Position numbers and translations under genes: made by a program
Assembly: GCA_021732365.1 (NCBI GenBank)
Contig: JAKFVD010000026.1
Location: 1-64,000 of the forward strand
Length of the DNA: 64,000 nt
From: Methylotenera sp.
GTDB taxonomy: Bacteria; Pseudomonadota; Gammaproteobacteria; Burkholderiales; Methylophilaceae
Reading direction: 5' to 3'
Shown: piece by piece, positions 26,754-36,168 of the stretch
Layout of the letters: each line of letters begins with the position of its first letter
How positions within the stretch are numbered: the first letter of the stretch is position 1
The notes under the pieces: generated by a model
Databases searched by the model: none
What the model was told of the DNA's origin: nothing
What the model saw: the letters and a program-made list of their open reading frames with translations, nothing else

Positions 26754-27383
26754 ATGAATCCATTCAGAACAAGAGTTAAAATCTGCGGTGTTACCCGTGC
26801 CGAAGATGCGCTTGAAGCCGCGCGTTGTGGTGCAGATGCAATTGGGTTGGTGTTTTATCCAGCTAGCCCGCGCTATGTAACGATGCAGCAAGCGCAACAG
26901 GTTGTGGCAGCTTTACCGCCTTTTATTAGCGTTGTAGCTTTGTTTGTTAATGCCAAACAAGCTGAAATTGAAGCAATCATATCGCAAGTGCGGATTGATA
27001 TTGTGCAGTTTCATGGCGACGAAACTGCCGCAGAATGCGAGCGAATTAAATTGCCTTATTTTAAAGCGATTCGCGTTAAGCCAGACACTAATTTGTTACA
27101 ATATGAACTGGATTTTAGCAGTGCAAAAGCCTTACTTTTAGATACGTATTCAGAATCTGCATATGGCGGTACAGGACATGTATTTGATTGGGACTTAATC
27201 CCAAAAAACATGGTAAAACCAGTGATATTGGCAGGTGGATTGACTGATGAAAATGTAGGTTTAGCCATCGAAAAAGTAAAGCCTTACGCGGTGGATATTA
27301 GTGGCGGAGTAGAACTGAGTAAAGGTGTGAAAGATGCCAAGAAAATAGCGGATTTTATGCAGGCTGTTCGGGTTGCCAGTTAA
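26754..27383 (+). CDS. trpF: Phosphoribosylanthranilate isomerase
   Basis: The 209-residue TIM-barrel enzyme performs the Amadori rearrangement in tryptophan synthesis. The general base Cys is in KICGVTRAEDA near the N-terminus. VQFHGDE, the Asp-containing LLLDTYSESAYGGTGHVFDW and the phosphate-binding ILAGGLTDENV and VDISGGVELSKGVKD are present. It is a stand-alone TrpF, not fused to TrpC, and precedes trpB by 56 bases. Confidence 0.96.
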   Translation: MNPFRTRVKICGVTRAEDALEAARCGADAIGLVFYPASPRYVTMQQAQQVVAALPPFISVVALFVNAKQAEIEAIISQVRIDIVQFHGDETAAECERIKLPYFKAIRVKPDTNLLQYELDFSSAKALLLDTYSESAYGGTGHVFDWDLIPKNMVKPVILAGGLTDENVGLAIEKVKPYAVDISGGVELSKGVKDAKKIADFMQAVRVAS

Positions 27384-27439
27384 TGCATTTAAATAGTTTA
27401 AAACAAAGTTGTGTAAAAGTAGGAATTGAGGAGTAGGTG

Positions 27440-28642
27440 ATGCAAGTGTATGACATGCCAGATGTGCGCGGTCATTTTGGTCAATTTGGTGGTATTTTTG
27501 TCGCAGAAACATTAGTCGAAGCGCTTGAAGAACTACGCGTGATGTATGAAAAATATCGCTATGACGAAACTTTTTTAGCAGAATTTGCCTACGATTTAAA
27601 ACACTTCGTTGGTCGCCCAAGTCCGATTTATCATGCTAAACGCTGGTCGGATAAAGTAGGCGGGGCACAAATCTACTTAAAACGCGAAGACCTAAACCAT
27701 ACAGGTGCGCACAAAGTAAACAATACGATTGGCCAGGCTTTGCTGGCAAAGCGCATGGGTAAACCACGCGTAATCGCCGAAACAGGCGCAGGCCAGCATG
27801 GCGTTGCAACGGCAACGATTGCCGCTAGATTAGGCTTGGAATGCGTCGTTTATATGGGTTCTGAGGACGTCAAGCGCCAAGCGCCCAATGTATTCAGAAT
27901 GAAGCTGCTGGGCGCTACAGTAGTGCCAGTAGAAAGTGGCTCTAAGACGCTTAAAGATGCGCTGAACGAAGCGATGCGTGACTGGGTGACCAATATTGAA
28001 AATACGTTTTATATTATCGGTACAGTCGCAGGGCCGCACCCTTATCCAATGATGGTGCGCGACTTTCAATCAGTGATTGGTGTAGAAGCTAAAATTCAAA
28101 TGCAAGAGATGGTAGCGCGTCAGCCAGACGCTGTGGTTGCTTGTGTGGGCGGCGGTTCTAATGCGATGGGTATTTTTTATCCCTATATTGATGTGCCAAA
28201 TGTGCGTTTAATTGGTGTAGAAGCCGCTGGACATGGCATGGAAACAGGCATGCACGCCGCGCCGTTGACAGCTAACAGCCCGATTGGTGTGTTGCATGGC
28301 AATCGTACTTATTTGATGCAAGATGCCGATGGCAATATCATTGAAACACATTCAGTTTCTGCAGGCTTAGACTACCCAGGCGTTGGTCCAGAACATGCAT
28401 GGCTTAAAGACATCAAGCGTGCCGAATACGTAGCGATTACGGATGATGAAGCAATGGCCGCATTTCACAGCTTGTGCCGTACAGAAGGCATTATTCCCGC
28501 ATTGGAATCTAGCCATGCGCTAGCACATGCGGAAAAGATGGCTAAATCGATGCGCAAAGATGAAATCATTTTGGTGAATTTATCTGGACGGGGCGATAAA
28601 GATATTAATACCGTCGCTAAACTTGCAAATATAACATTATAA
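27440..28642 (+). CDS. trpB: Tryptophan synthase beta chain
   Basis: The 400-residue PLP enzyme condenses indole with serine. Start ATG 27440 is preferred to GTG 27437 because GAGGAG (27428-27433) is then six bases away. The PLP Lys92 is in [20 protein letters not shown], the phosphate cradle [10 protein letters not shown] and LSGRGDKDI complete the signature. It works in an alpha2beta2 complex with TrpA, encoded 11 bases downstream. Confidence 0.97.
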   Translation: MQVYDMPDVRGHFGQFGGIFVAETLVEALEELRVMYEKYRYDETFLAEFAYDLKHFVGRPSPIYHAKRWSDKVGGAQIYLKREDLNHTGAHKVNNTIGQALLAKRMGKPRVIAETGAGQHGVATATIAARLGLECVVYMGSEDVKRQAPNVFRMKLLGATVVPVESGSKTLKDALNEAMRDWVTNIENTFYIIGTVAGPHPYPMMVRDFQSVIGVEAKIQMQEMVARQPDAVVACVGGGSNAMGIFYPYIDVPNVRLIGVEAAGHGMETGMHAAPLTANSPIGVLHGNRTYLMQDADGNIIETHSVSAGLDYPGVGPEHAWLKDIKRAEYVAITDDEAMAAFHSLCRTEGIIPALESSHALAHAEKMAKSMRKDEIILVNLSGRGDKDINTVAKLANITL

Positions 28643-28653
28643 AAATTAAATCT

Positions 28654-29451
28654 ATGTCACGCATTAAAACCGTCTTTTCCGCACTAAAAGTTAACCATAA
28701 AAAAGCGTTAATTCCTTACATTACAGCAGGCGATCCGCACCCGAATCACACGGTTAATCTGATGCATACCTTGGTAAAAACAGGCGCAGATATGATTGAG
28801 TTGGGTGTGCCGTTTTCTGACCCGATGGCCGATGGCCCGGTCATTCAGCGTGCCAGTGAACGTGCGTTGATGCACAAAGTTGGGCTAAAAAAAGTGTTAA
28901 GTATGGTGGCAGAATTTCGCCAAAAAGACGATAAAACCCCCATTATATTAATGGGTTACGCTAATCCAGTTGAGGCGATGGGCGCTGAGAAATTTACCCA
29001 GCTTGCAAAAGAATCAGGCGTTGACGGCGTGATTACAGTGGATTATCCGCCAGAAGAATGTAAGGAATTTATCAGTCAACTGCAAGCTAATGACATGGAT
29101 AGCATCTTTTTGCTGTCACCCACATCCGATTCAGCGCGGGTTGATTTAATTGTCAATCAAGCCAGCGGCTTTCTGTATTACGTTTCGCTTAAAGGCGTCA
29201 CGGGCTCTGCCAATTTAGATATTGAAGAAGTGAAATCGCGCGTAGCAGAAATTCGACTTAAAACGGATTTGCCAATTGGTGTTGGTTTTGGCGTAAAGGA
29301 TTCGGACACTGCTAAAAATGTGGCGGCATTTGCCGACGCGGTGGTGGTAGGCAGCCGCATGGTGCAAGCAATAGAACATTCAAATGACGATAATTTGGTG
29401 GCGAATGTCAGTCAGTTAATGATTGAATTACGTGCTGCAATTGACGCTTAA
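28654..29451 (+). CDS. trpA: Tryptophan synthase alpha chain
   Basis: The 265-residue TIM-barrel subunit splits indole-3-glycerol phosphate. The catalytic Glu lies in MIELGVPFSDPMADGPVIQ and the catalytic Asp in ITVDYPPEE. The phosphate-binding stretches VGFGVKDS and AVVVGSRMV are intact. It is coupled to trpB upstream and accD downstream (10 bases). Confidence 0.97.
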   Translation: MSRIKTVFSALKVNHKKALIPYITAGDPHPNHTVNLMHTLVKTGADMIELGVPFSDPMADGPVIQRASERALMHKVGLKKVLSMVAEFRQKDDKTPIILMGYANPVEAMGAEKFTQLAKESGVDGVITVDYPPEECKEFISQLQANDMDSIFLLSPTSDSARVDLIVNQASGFLYYVSLKGVTGSANLDIEEVKSRVAEIRLKTDLPIGVGFGVKDSDTAKNVAAFADAVVVGSRMVQAIEHSNDDNLVANVSQLMIELRAAIDA

Positions 29452-29461
29452 GGGGTAGAAA

Positions 29462-30340
29462 ATGAGCTGGTTAGAAAAAATTCCGCAAAAAATTCAACAC
29501 GTTGTAGGCGCAGTGCAAAAGAAAAATGTGCCAGAAGGCCTCTGGAGTAAATGCGATTCTTGCCAGTCTGTTTTATATAAAACCGATTTAGAATCCAACG
29601 CAGAAGTCTGCCCGAAATGTGCGCATCATAATCGAATTGGCGCGCGTGCTAGATTAAATCAGTTGTTGGATGCAGATACAAAAACAGAATTGCGGACGGA
29701 AATTGGCGCCAATATTGAGCCGATTGATCCATTAAAATTCAAAGATAGTAAAAGCTATGCTGAACGCATGAAAGCTGCCCAAAAAGAAGTGGGTGAGAAA
29801 GATGCTTTGATTGTCATGCAAGGTAAGATTCTAGAAGTTAATGTTGTAGTCGCCGCGTTTGAGTTTAAATTTATGGGCGGCTCAATGGGCTCAGTAGTCG
29901 GCGAACGCTTTGTGCGTGGCATTGATGCAGCCATAAAAAGCAAGTCTGCTTTCATTTGTATTTCTGCCAGCGGCGGCGCGCGCATGCAAGAAGGTTTACT
30001 TTCATTGATGCAAATGGCTAAAACCAGCGCGGCTTTAACCAAACTATCTCAAGCAGGTTTGCCTTATATTTCAGTGTTAACTGACCCAACAATGGGTGGT
30101 GTTTCTGCCAGTTTTGCGATGTTGGGCGATGTTATTATCGCTGAACCCAATGCCTTAATTGGTTTTGCAGGCCCGCGCGTGATTGAGCAAACGGTACGCG
30201 AAACACTACCAGAGGGTTTTCAACGCGCTGAGTTTTTAGTAGAACATGGTGCTGTAGATTTAATCATAGATCGCCGCGAAATGCGCCAGCGATTAGCCAG
30301 CATGTTATCCAACTTAATGAAGTTACCCAAAGCGGCTTAA
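29462..30340 (+). CDS. accD: Acetyl-CoA carboxylase carboxyltransferase beta subunit
   Basis: The 292-residue subunit transfers carboxyl from biotin to acetyl-CoA with AccA. A four-Cys zinc ribbon (Cys31, Cys34, Cys50, Cys53) opens the protein, and the crotonase-like core contains [10 protein letters not shown] and [15 protein letters not shown]. Length is typical. AccD between trpA and folC is a widespread proteobacterial order. AGGGG lies before the ATG. Confidence 0.97.
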   Translation: MSWLEKIPQKIQHVVGAVQKKNVPEGLWSKCDSCQSVLYKTDLESNAEVCPKCAHHNRIGARARLNQLLDADTKTELRTEIGANIEPIDPLKFKDSKSYAERMKAAQKEVGEKDALIVMQGKILEVNVVVAAFEFKFMGGSMGSVVGERFVRGIDAAIKSKSAFICISASGGARMQEGLLSLMQMAKTSAALTKLSQAGLPYISVLTDPTMGGVSASFAMLGDVIIAEPNALIGFAGPRVIEQTVRETLPEGFQRAEFLVEHGAVDLIIDRREMRQRLASMLSNLMKLPKAA

Positions 30341-30373
30341 TTATTTAGCTATAACTCTGTATTCTTAACATCC

Positions 30374-31660
30374 GTGACTACATCAATACCTAAGCCAACT
30401 ACTGCGCAGCAGTGGCTGGCTTATATCGAAGCGCTACATCCTAAATCAATCGCAATGGGTTTAGAGCGTGTTAGTACTGTTGCCAAACAATTAAACATTA
30501 AGCCGAGTTTCCCCATTATTACGGTTGCGGGTACCAACGGCAAAGGTTCTACCTGCGCCATGTTAAGCCAAATTTACACAGAAGCAGGTTTTGCTGTTGG
30601 TTGCTACACATCGCCACATTTACTCCGTTATAACGAGCGCGTGCGCATCAATCATCAAGACATATCCGATGCGGATTTATGCAGGGCTTTTGATGCAATT
30701 GAAGAAGCGCGCGGCAACGTTGCATTAACGTATTTTGAAATGGGTACACTGGCTGCCATGTGGCATTTTTGCCAAGCAAAACTTGATGTCGTTATTTTAG
30801 AAGTAGGTTTAGGAGGCAGACTGGACGCGGTGAATATTTTTGAGCCCGCTTGCAGCATCATCACCACCATTGATTTAGATCATATGGAGTATTTGGGCGA
30901 TACACGAGAAAAAATTGGATTTGAAAAAGCAGGTATTTTCCGACCAAATGTATTCGCGATTTGTGGGGATGAAGACCCACCAAACAGCCTAATAGACTAT
31001 GCCGAGCAGTTAAACACACCACTAAAATTAATTAACCGTGATTTTAGTGTGAAAAAAACGACTAACGGTTGGCAGTACACTGAAAAACAAAATGATTTCT
31101 TACTGCCAAATCTGGGTTTACATGGCGAATTCCAGTTAAATAATGCGGCTTGTGCTGTCTGTGCGGTGCAATACTTAACCATATTTTTACCTGTAAAAAT
31201 CAGCCATATTCAAAGTGCTTTGAACACGGTAAATTTGGTGGGGCGCTTTTATTCTATTTCTACAAATCCTAATGTTATTGTGGATGTTGCACATAACCCG
31301 CACGCAGCCTTGTCACTTGCACACAATTTGCAAGCTGCGCCTTGTGCGGGTAGCACCTTAGCTGTGTTTGCAATGCTGGCTGATAAAGATATTAATGGCG
31401 TCATTAAGGCCGTTTCGACGCATATCAATCAGTGGTTTATAGCTGACAATCACAGTGTGCGTGGTGCAAAGGCCAAGGAATTAAATGATAAATTGATTCA
31501 AAATAATCCAAATACGCAGATTCATTCGTTTACAGATGTCGCATCAGCACTGGTTGCTGCCTGTGATATTGCGACTAGAAATGATAGAATTATCGTGTTT
31601 GGTTCGTTTTACACTGTTGCTGATGCGATTGATTATATTGCTAACAAAAAGATTAATTAA
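30374..31660 (+). CDS. folC: Dihydrofolate/folylpolyglutamate synthase
   Basis: The 428-residue Mur-ligase-like enzyme adds glutamate to dihydropteroate and tetrahydrofolates. The start is GTG at 30374 (MTTSIPKPTT), since no upstream ATG is available and the N-terminus fits. The P-loop TVAGTNGKGST lies at about 57-67, with LEVGLGGRLDAVN and DLDHMEYLG. It is followed by a 227-base spacer filled by a repeat element, then the SPOR-domain gene. Confidence 0.95.
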   Translation: MTTSIPKPTTAQQWLAYIEALHPKSIAMGLERVSTVAKQLNIKPSFPIITVAGTNGKGSTCAMLSQIYTEAGFAVGCYTSPHLLRYNERVRINHQDISDADLCRAFDAIEEARGNVALTYFEMGTLAAMWHFCQAKLDVVILEVGLGGRLDAVNIFEPACSIITTIDLDHMEYLGDTREKIGFEKAGIFRPNVFAICGDEDPPNSLIDYAEQLNTPLKLINRDFSVKKTTNGWQYTEKQNDFLLPNLGLHGEFQLNNAACAVCAVQYLTIFLPVKISHIQSALNTVNLVGRFYSISTNPNVIVDVAHNPHAALSLAHNLQAAPCAGSTLAVFAMLADKDINGVIKAVSTHINQWFIADNHSVRGAKAKELNDKLIQNNPNTQIHSFTDVASALVAACDIATRNDRIIVFGSFYTVADAIDYIANKKIN

Positions 31661-31667
31661 TCTATTG

Positions 31668-31812
31668 AGGATACACGGAATAAGTCGTTGAGCGAGATGA
31701 AGTACAAGGCGCACGGAACGCAGAAACCGAGACAGTACATTAAGTACGGCGAGGTTTTGAGTACCGCGCAACGCAGTAATTCGCTCGCGTAGACACTTAT
31801 CCCGTGTATCCT
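31668..31812. repeat. Inverted-repeat-bounded element carrying a GTAC-core copy B
   Basis: Terminal arms AGGATACACGGAATAAGT (31668-31685) and ACTTATCCCGTGTATCCT (31795-31812) are inverted repeats with one mismatch in 18. Between them lies a sequence with GACAGTAC, ATTA, AGTACGGCGAG (31731-31753), preceded by ACAAGGC and followed by CGCGCAACGCAG, the block order of the copy at 16947-17022. It contains no open frame of note and fills the folC-dedD spacer. It resembles a miniature non-coding mobile or REP-like element; no transposase gene is in the window. Confidence 0.65.
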
Positions 31813-31887
31813 TGATTGAATAACTGTTTAAATCGGCAGCTTCAACCCCATTATAATTATTCACTAGCGTAGGGCTGAAAGTTAAAT

Positions 31888-32487
31888 ATGCAAAAAGACG
31901 CACCTAATGACCAAGAATTAACCTTAAAAAAGCGCGCGCGTCGACGTTTGGTTGGGGCAATTGCATTGGTTTTGCTCATGATTATTGTGTTGCCCATTAT
32001 TTTAAAAGATCAAGCAATTACAGCCCCTGCCGAAGAGGTCACGATTACTTTATCTAACCAAAATCAAAGTCCAGAACCATCTGCAGCCATTTCTGATTTT
32101 GATTCTAATGTGGTCCCTGCAGAAATTGCGCCACTGAATACCGAGTCAGTCATTAATGAGCCAGCAACTCAAGTAGAGCAAGCACCAGCAAAACCTGTGG
32201 CAGAGGAAAAAATTGCTTTAGTACAACCTAAGCCAGCAGAAAAGAAAGTGGTGAATAGCCCAAAATTCTATGTGCAAATAGGCGTGTTTTCTGATGAAGC
32301 GAATGTAAAACAACTACAGGCAAAGCTGACGGATTTGGGTTATTCATCACAGACAGAAAAAATCGATACCGCTAAAGGAAAAAAAATTCGTCTGCGTACG
32401 CATTTGCTAGGTGAGCGTAACGAAGCAGCAATTGCATTGCAAAATATAAAAGATGCAGGCCTCACTGGCATGGTTGTTAGTCAATAG
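31888..32487 (+). CDS. dedD: SPOR-domain division protein, DedD-like
   Basis: The 199-residue protein has a basic cytoplasmic N-terminus with KKRARRRLVGAIA, one membrane helix (about 16-36), a Pro/Ala/Glu-rich periplasmic linker and a C-terminal SPOR domain (about 125-199, FYVQIGVFSDEANVKQLQAKL). SPOR domains bind denuded glycan at the division septum. Its place between folC and cvpA is that of dedD in E. coli, which supports the name. Confidence 0.82.
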   Translation: MQKDAPNDQELTLKKRARRRLVGAIALVLLMIIVLPIILKDQAITAPAEEVTITLSNQNQSPEPSAAISDFDSNVVPAEIAPLNTESVINEPATQVEQAPAKPVAEEKIALVQPKPAEKKVVNSPKFYVQIGVFSDEANVKQLQAKLTDLGYSSQTEKIDTAKGKKIRLRTHLLGERNEAAIALQNIKDAGLTGMVVSQ

Positions 32488-32501
32488 TTGCTAGTCACTC
32501 A

Positions 32502-32996
32502 ATGATGACGGGTTTTGATTACACTGTATTTATTATTATAGGCCTGTGCATTATCGTGAGCATGATGCGCGGAGCTGTGCGAGAAGCGTTATCAATTATT
32601 GGCTGGCTAGTCGCATTTTATGTCGCTAAAACTTACGCTGCCCAATTAATACCTTTATTGCCACAGGATATTCCTAGCGATGCACTGCGTGTGTTGGCAG
32701 CGTTTTCAATCCTATTTTTAGGTGTGCTCTTGATTTTTAGTTTATTGTCAATTGCACTGTCAAGTTTGCTGAAAAGAATTGGTTTGAGTTGGCTAAATCG
32801 CTTTTTCGGCGCATTATTCGGGTTTGCAAAGGGGTTGTTAATTGTCTGTGTATTAGTCTTTTTGGCAGGCTTAACCAGCATTCCTAAAGATGCGCGCTGG
32901 ACTAATGCGATGTTTAGTTCGCCACTTGAAGCACTCGTTAAAACAGCATTACCTTGGATGCCTCAAAAGGTAGCGCAATATGTTAAATATGATTAG
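32502..32996 (+). CDS. cvpA: CvpA-family membrane protein
   Basis: The 164-residue inner-membrane protein has four predicted helices and the family opening FDYTVFIIIGLCIIVSMMRG followed by REALSIIGW. In E. coli it is needed for colicin V production and envelope stress tolerance; the molecular function is unclear. Two adjacent ATG codons (32502 and 32505) could start translation. Order dedD-cvpA-purF is conserved. Confidence 0.92.
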   Translation: MMTGFDYTVFIIIGLCIIVSMMRGAVREALSIIGWLVAFYVAKTYAAQLIPLLPQDIPSDALRVLAAFSILFLGVLLIFSLLSIALSSLLKRIGLSWLNRFFGALFGFAKGLLIVCVLVFLAGLTSIPKDARWTNAMFSSPLEALVKTALPWMPQKVAQYVKYD

Positions 32997-33034
32997 TTGG
33001 CGTTGATATTAAGCTGACTATTAAGCAGGCCTAT

Positions 33035-33061
33035 TTTAGGTCAAAATAATTTTGACCTAAA
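33035..33061. repeat. Perfect palindrome between cvpA and purF
   Basis: TTTAGGTCAAAA (33035-33046) pairs perfectly with TTTTGACCTAAA (33050-33061) across the loop TAA. No T-run follows. It shares TTAGGTCA and TGACCTAA arms with the palindrome at the argD stop. It could be an operator or a hairpin at the cvpA message end. Confidence 0.55.
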
Positions 33062-33133
33062 TAATGTGTTAAGTAGCGCGTTTTTAGTCGCTTATTGTTG
33101 CATTTAAAACTGGATAGTTAAGGAAATTCATCT

Positions 33134-34681
33134 ATGTGCGGAATTATAGGTATTGTCGGTAAAAACCCAGTTAACCAACTGCTTTATGATGGTTTATTGG
33201 TGTTACAACATCGCGGCCAAGATGCGGCAGGTATTGTTACCTGTGACGGAAATACATTTTTTATGCACAAAAACAATGGCTTAGTAAAAGATGTGTTTCA
33301 AACTCGGCATATGCGCAGCTTGGTGGGCAATGCTGGTATTGCGCATGTGCGTTATCCAACTGCGGGTTCATCAAGTGCCGCTGAGGCGCAACCATTTTAT
33401 GTCAATTCGCCATTTGGAATCGTGCTTGGTCATAACGGTAATTTAACCAATTCTGAGCAATTAAAATCGGAGATGTTTCGCCAAGATTTGCGTCACATTA
33501 ACACCAGCTCTGATTCTGAAGTATTACTGAATGTGCTCGCGCATGAGATTGAAAAAACATCACGTAATGCCGTATTAAATACAGATATGGCGTTCGATGC
33601 CGTGTCTGGCGTACACAAACGTTGCAAAGGTGCTTACGCCGTGGTTGCAATGATTGCCAATTTTGGATTGCTTGCCTTTCGTGACCCACACGGCATTCGT
33701 CCATTGGTGATTGGTAAGCTAGATACAGATAAAGGCACTGAATATATTGTTGCCTCAGAAAGCGTTGCATTAGATGTGCTGGGCTTTAAGTTGATGCGTG
33801 ATGTAGAGCCAGGAGAGGCCATATTCATTGATATGGACGGCAATTTATTTAGTCAGCAGTGCGCAGAAACACCCACTTTAACACCATGCATTTTTGAATA
33901 TGTCTATTTAGCACGCCCAGATTCAGTCATTGATAATGTCTCGGTGTATCAAACCCGTTTGGATATGGGTACGACACTGGCTGAAAAAATCAAACGTGAA
34001 TGGAGTCATTTAAAAATAGATGTGGTGATTCCAATTCCTGATACCAGTCGCCCAAGCGCATTACAGGTAGGCATTTCTCTGGGCTTAGACTATCGCGAGG
34101 GATTCATTAAAAATCGCTATATTGGCCGTACTTTTATTATGCCCGGTCAAGCGCTACGTAAAAAATCCGTCCGTCAAAAATTAAACCCAATTGGTATTGA
34201 ATTTAAAGGTAAAAACGTTTTATTGGTGGATGATTCAATTGTGCGCGGCACCACATCACAGCAAATTGTACAAATGGCGCGTGATGCAGGCGCGAATAAA
34301 GTGTATTTTGCTTCAGCCGCACCGCCAGTGCGCTTTCCTAATGTGTACGGTATCGATATGCCAAGCCGTGATGAATTACTGGCGACAGGCCGTACTGATG
34401 AAGAAATCTGCCAAGAGATAGGCGCCGATGCGCTGATTTATCAAGATTTAGATGCGCTGGTTGAAGTGATTGCAAAATTAAATCCTAAGATTCAGATATT
34501 TGATTGCAGCTGTTTTGATGGTAAATACGTGACAGGAGACGTGGATGCTGCTTATTTAAATCGTATTGAGTCGGCACGCGGCGACTTCAATAAAAAGCAA
34601 AAGCCAAGTAATTCTAGTACACAACTTGATTTAAATTTAATTGACTCAGAAGAAGATGAAGCCGTTGAGCAGGTTTCTTAA
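33134..34681 (+). CDS. purF: Amidophosphoribosyltransferase
   Basis: The 515-residue enzyme makes phosphoribosylamine from PRPP and glutamine, the first step of purine synthesis. After Met removal the nucleophile Cys2 of MCGIIGIVG is N-terminal, with no long propeptide. The glutaminase domain (about 2-230) is followed by the phosphoribosyltransferase domain with [14 protein letters not shown]. Length is normal. AAGGAAA precedes the ATG. A terminator follows at 34747. Confidence 0.97.
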   Translation: MCGIIGIVGKNPVNQLLYDGLLVLQHRGQDAAGIVTCDGNTFFMHKNNGLVKDVFQTRHMRSLVGNAGIAHVRYPTAGSSSAAEAQPFYVNSPFGIVLGHNGNLTNSEQLKSEMFRQDLRHINTSSDSEVLLNVLAHEIEKTSRNAVLNTDMAFDAVSGVHKRCKGAYAVVAMIANFGLLAFRDPHGIRPLVIGKLDTDKGTEYIVASESVALDVLGFKLMRDVEPGEAIFIDMDGNLFSQQCAETPTLTPCIFEYVYLARPDSVIDNVSVYQTRLDMGTTLAEKIKREWSHLKIDVVIPIPDTSRPSALQVGISLGLDYREGFIKNRYIGRTFIMPGQALRKKSVRQKLNPIGIEFKGKNVLLVDDSIVRGTTSQQIVQMARDAGANKVYFASAAPPVRFPNVYGIDMPSRDELLATGRTDEEICQEIGADALIYQDLDALVEVIAKLNPKIQIFDCSCFDGKYVTGDVDAAYLNRIESARGDFNKKQKPSNSSTQLDLNLIDSEEDEAVEQVS

Positions 34682-34746
34682 TTAGCTAATAATTAACGCG
34701 CTATTATTTTGTTAGCAATAAAGAGTTATTAAGAGCAATAGCCATA

Positions 34747-34770
34747 TACCCGTTCGGGTAATATTTTTTT
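34747..34770 (+). terminator. Terminator after purF
   Basis: TACCCG (34747-34752), loop TT, CGGGTA (34755-34760), then ATATTTTTTT. Short but GC-rich stem with a seven-T run; it separates purF from the WecE homologue. Confidence 0.7.
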
Positions 34771-34818
34771 AATTTTAGATGAATTAAACTGGAATCACAT
34801 CAAAAGCAAAGATTAGTC

Positions 34819-36015
34819 ATGATTCCTTTCAATAAAATATATCTCAGTGGTAATGAGCTTGAATACATACGTCAATCACATGAGACAGGGAATTTATCAG
34901 GCGATGGATTCTTTACTGGAAAATCCAGTCGATGGTTAGAAAGCAATACAGGCACTAAAAAAGCACTCATCACTCACTCTTGCACTGCTGCACTCGAAAT
35001 GTCTGCTCTGCTAGCTGAAATTCAGCCAGGAGACGAAGTGATTATGCCATCTTACACTTTTGTTTCTACTGCAAATGCGTTTGTATTAAGGGGTGGTATA
35101 CCCGTTTTTGTTGATATTCGTGCTGATACTTTAAATATTGATGAAACATTGATTCAAGCCGCTATAACACCCCGCACAAAAGCCATAGTGCCAGTACATT
35201 ACGCAGGTGTGGGTTGTGAAATGGATACGATTATGCAAATTGCCAAAAAACATAATTTGCTGGTAATTGAAGACGCTGCTCAAGGGATTATGGCCACTTA
35301 TAAAGGGCGCGCACTAGGTTCAATTGGCCATATAGGCGCTTACTCTTTTCATGAGACTAAAAATATTATCGCTGGTGAGGGTGGCGCGATACTCATTAAT
35401 GACGACCAATTTGCAGCAAGAGCAGAAATAATTCGTGAAAAAGGCACTAATCGTAGCCAATTCTATCGTGGACAAGTCGATAAATACACTTGGCAAGACA
35501 TCGGATCGTCTTATTTACCTGGTGAAGATGTCGCTGCTTTTTTATACGCGCAACTGGAAAAAGCTGAAGAAATTACCCAGAAGCGTATGGATATATGGAA
35601 TATTTATCATGAGGCTCTACAGGAATTAGAACAAAAGGGCGATTTAAGACGGCCAATCATTTCCGTAGAGTGCCAACACAATGCGCATATGTATTATGTT
35701 TTGCTGAACTCACTCAAACAGCGCACAGAACTGATACAACGATTTAAAAAACAAGACATTCATCCTGTATTTCACTATATTCCATTGCACAGTGCGCCAG
35801 CGGGTAAGCAATTTGCACGCATATATGGTGAGTTAAAGCAAACTGATGATTTGTCCGAACGTTTACTGAGATTACCTTTGTGGGTGGGTTTGGGTAAGCA
35901 GCAAAAAGATGTGTTGAAAGTGTTAGGTGCAAAAGTGGTGTCTGGTTTTTTTTTGATGAGTAATGTACTTGACATGATTGTATTAAGGGCGTTAAATGGA
36001 ATTGCGCTGATTTGA
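34819..36015 (+). CDS. wecE: dTDP-4-amino-4,6-dideoxygalactose transaminase (WecE/RffA type)
   Basis: This PLP-dependent DegT/StrS-family sugar aminotransferase converts dTDP-4-keto-6-deoxyglucose to dTDP-4-amino-4,6-dideoxygalactose (Fuc4N). Signatures are IPFNKIYLSGNELEYI, LITHSCTAALEMSA, MPSYTFVSTANAFVLRGG and the PLP Lys in YSFHETKN. The DNA encodes 398 residues, but the last 20 or so look atypical. They follow a nine-T tract (35946-35954); one extra T would end the protein at 381 residues (stop at 35961), closer to the usual 376. It stands alone, with terminators on both sides, between purF and metZ, and uses several ATA codons, suggesting acquisition. RfbA and RfbB (55822-57800) make its substrate. 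Confidence 0.88.
   Translation: MIPFNKIYLSGNELEYIRQSHETGNLSGDGFFTGKSSRWLESNTGTKKALITHSCTAALEMSALLAEIQPGDEVIMPSYTFVSTANAFVLRGGIPVFVDIRADTLNIDETLIQAAITPRTKAIVPVHYAGVGCEMDTIMQIAKKHNLLVIEDAAQGIMATYKGRALGSIGHIGAYSFHETKNIIAGEGGAILINDDQFAARAEIIREKGTNRSQFYRGQVDKYTWQDIGSSYLPGEDVAAFLYAQLEKAEEITQKRMDIWNIYHEALQELEQKGDLRRPIISVECQHNAHMYYVLLNSLKQRTELIQRFKKQDIHPVFHYIPLHSAPAGKQFARIYGELKQTDDLSERLLRLPLWVGLGKQQKDVLKVLGAKVVSGFFLMSNVLDMIVLRALNGIALI
35946..35954 (+). repeat. Nine-T homopolymer in the wecE 3' end
   Basis: A run of nine T residues lies at codons 377-379. As written, the frame continues to 36013-36015. Addition of one T changes the end to SGFFFDE and a stop at 35961-35963. The tract could be a slippage or phase-variation site or mark a base-calling error. 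Confidence 0.6.
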
Positions 36016-36083
36016 GTGGCCAACTTTAAACAAAGCCTTACTCAGCTTGCGGGCGCATAATAAATTCTGCTAAAGCGAGAGCC

Positions 36084-36126
36084 AAAACCCGTTTTAGCTT
36101 ATTCTTTAGCTAACACGGGTTTTTTA
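36084..36126 (+). terminator. Terminator after wecE
   Basis: AAAACCCGT (36084-36092) pairs with ACGGGTTTT (36115-36123), with inner TTAGCT/AGCTAA pairing, followed by more T residues. It insulates metZ from wecE. Confidence 0.8.
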
Positions 36127-36168
36127 ACGCCCAGATTTTGCCCATATATATTTAAGTGATTTAACATT

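Noticed and set aside
26708..27439. Trp attenuator or leader peptide for trpF/trpB
   Set aside because: The upstream gaps are short (46 and 56 bases) and contain no Trp-rich leader or paired hairpins.
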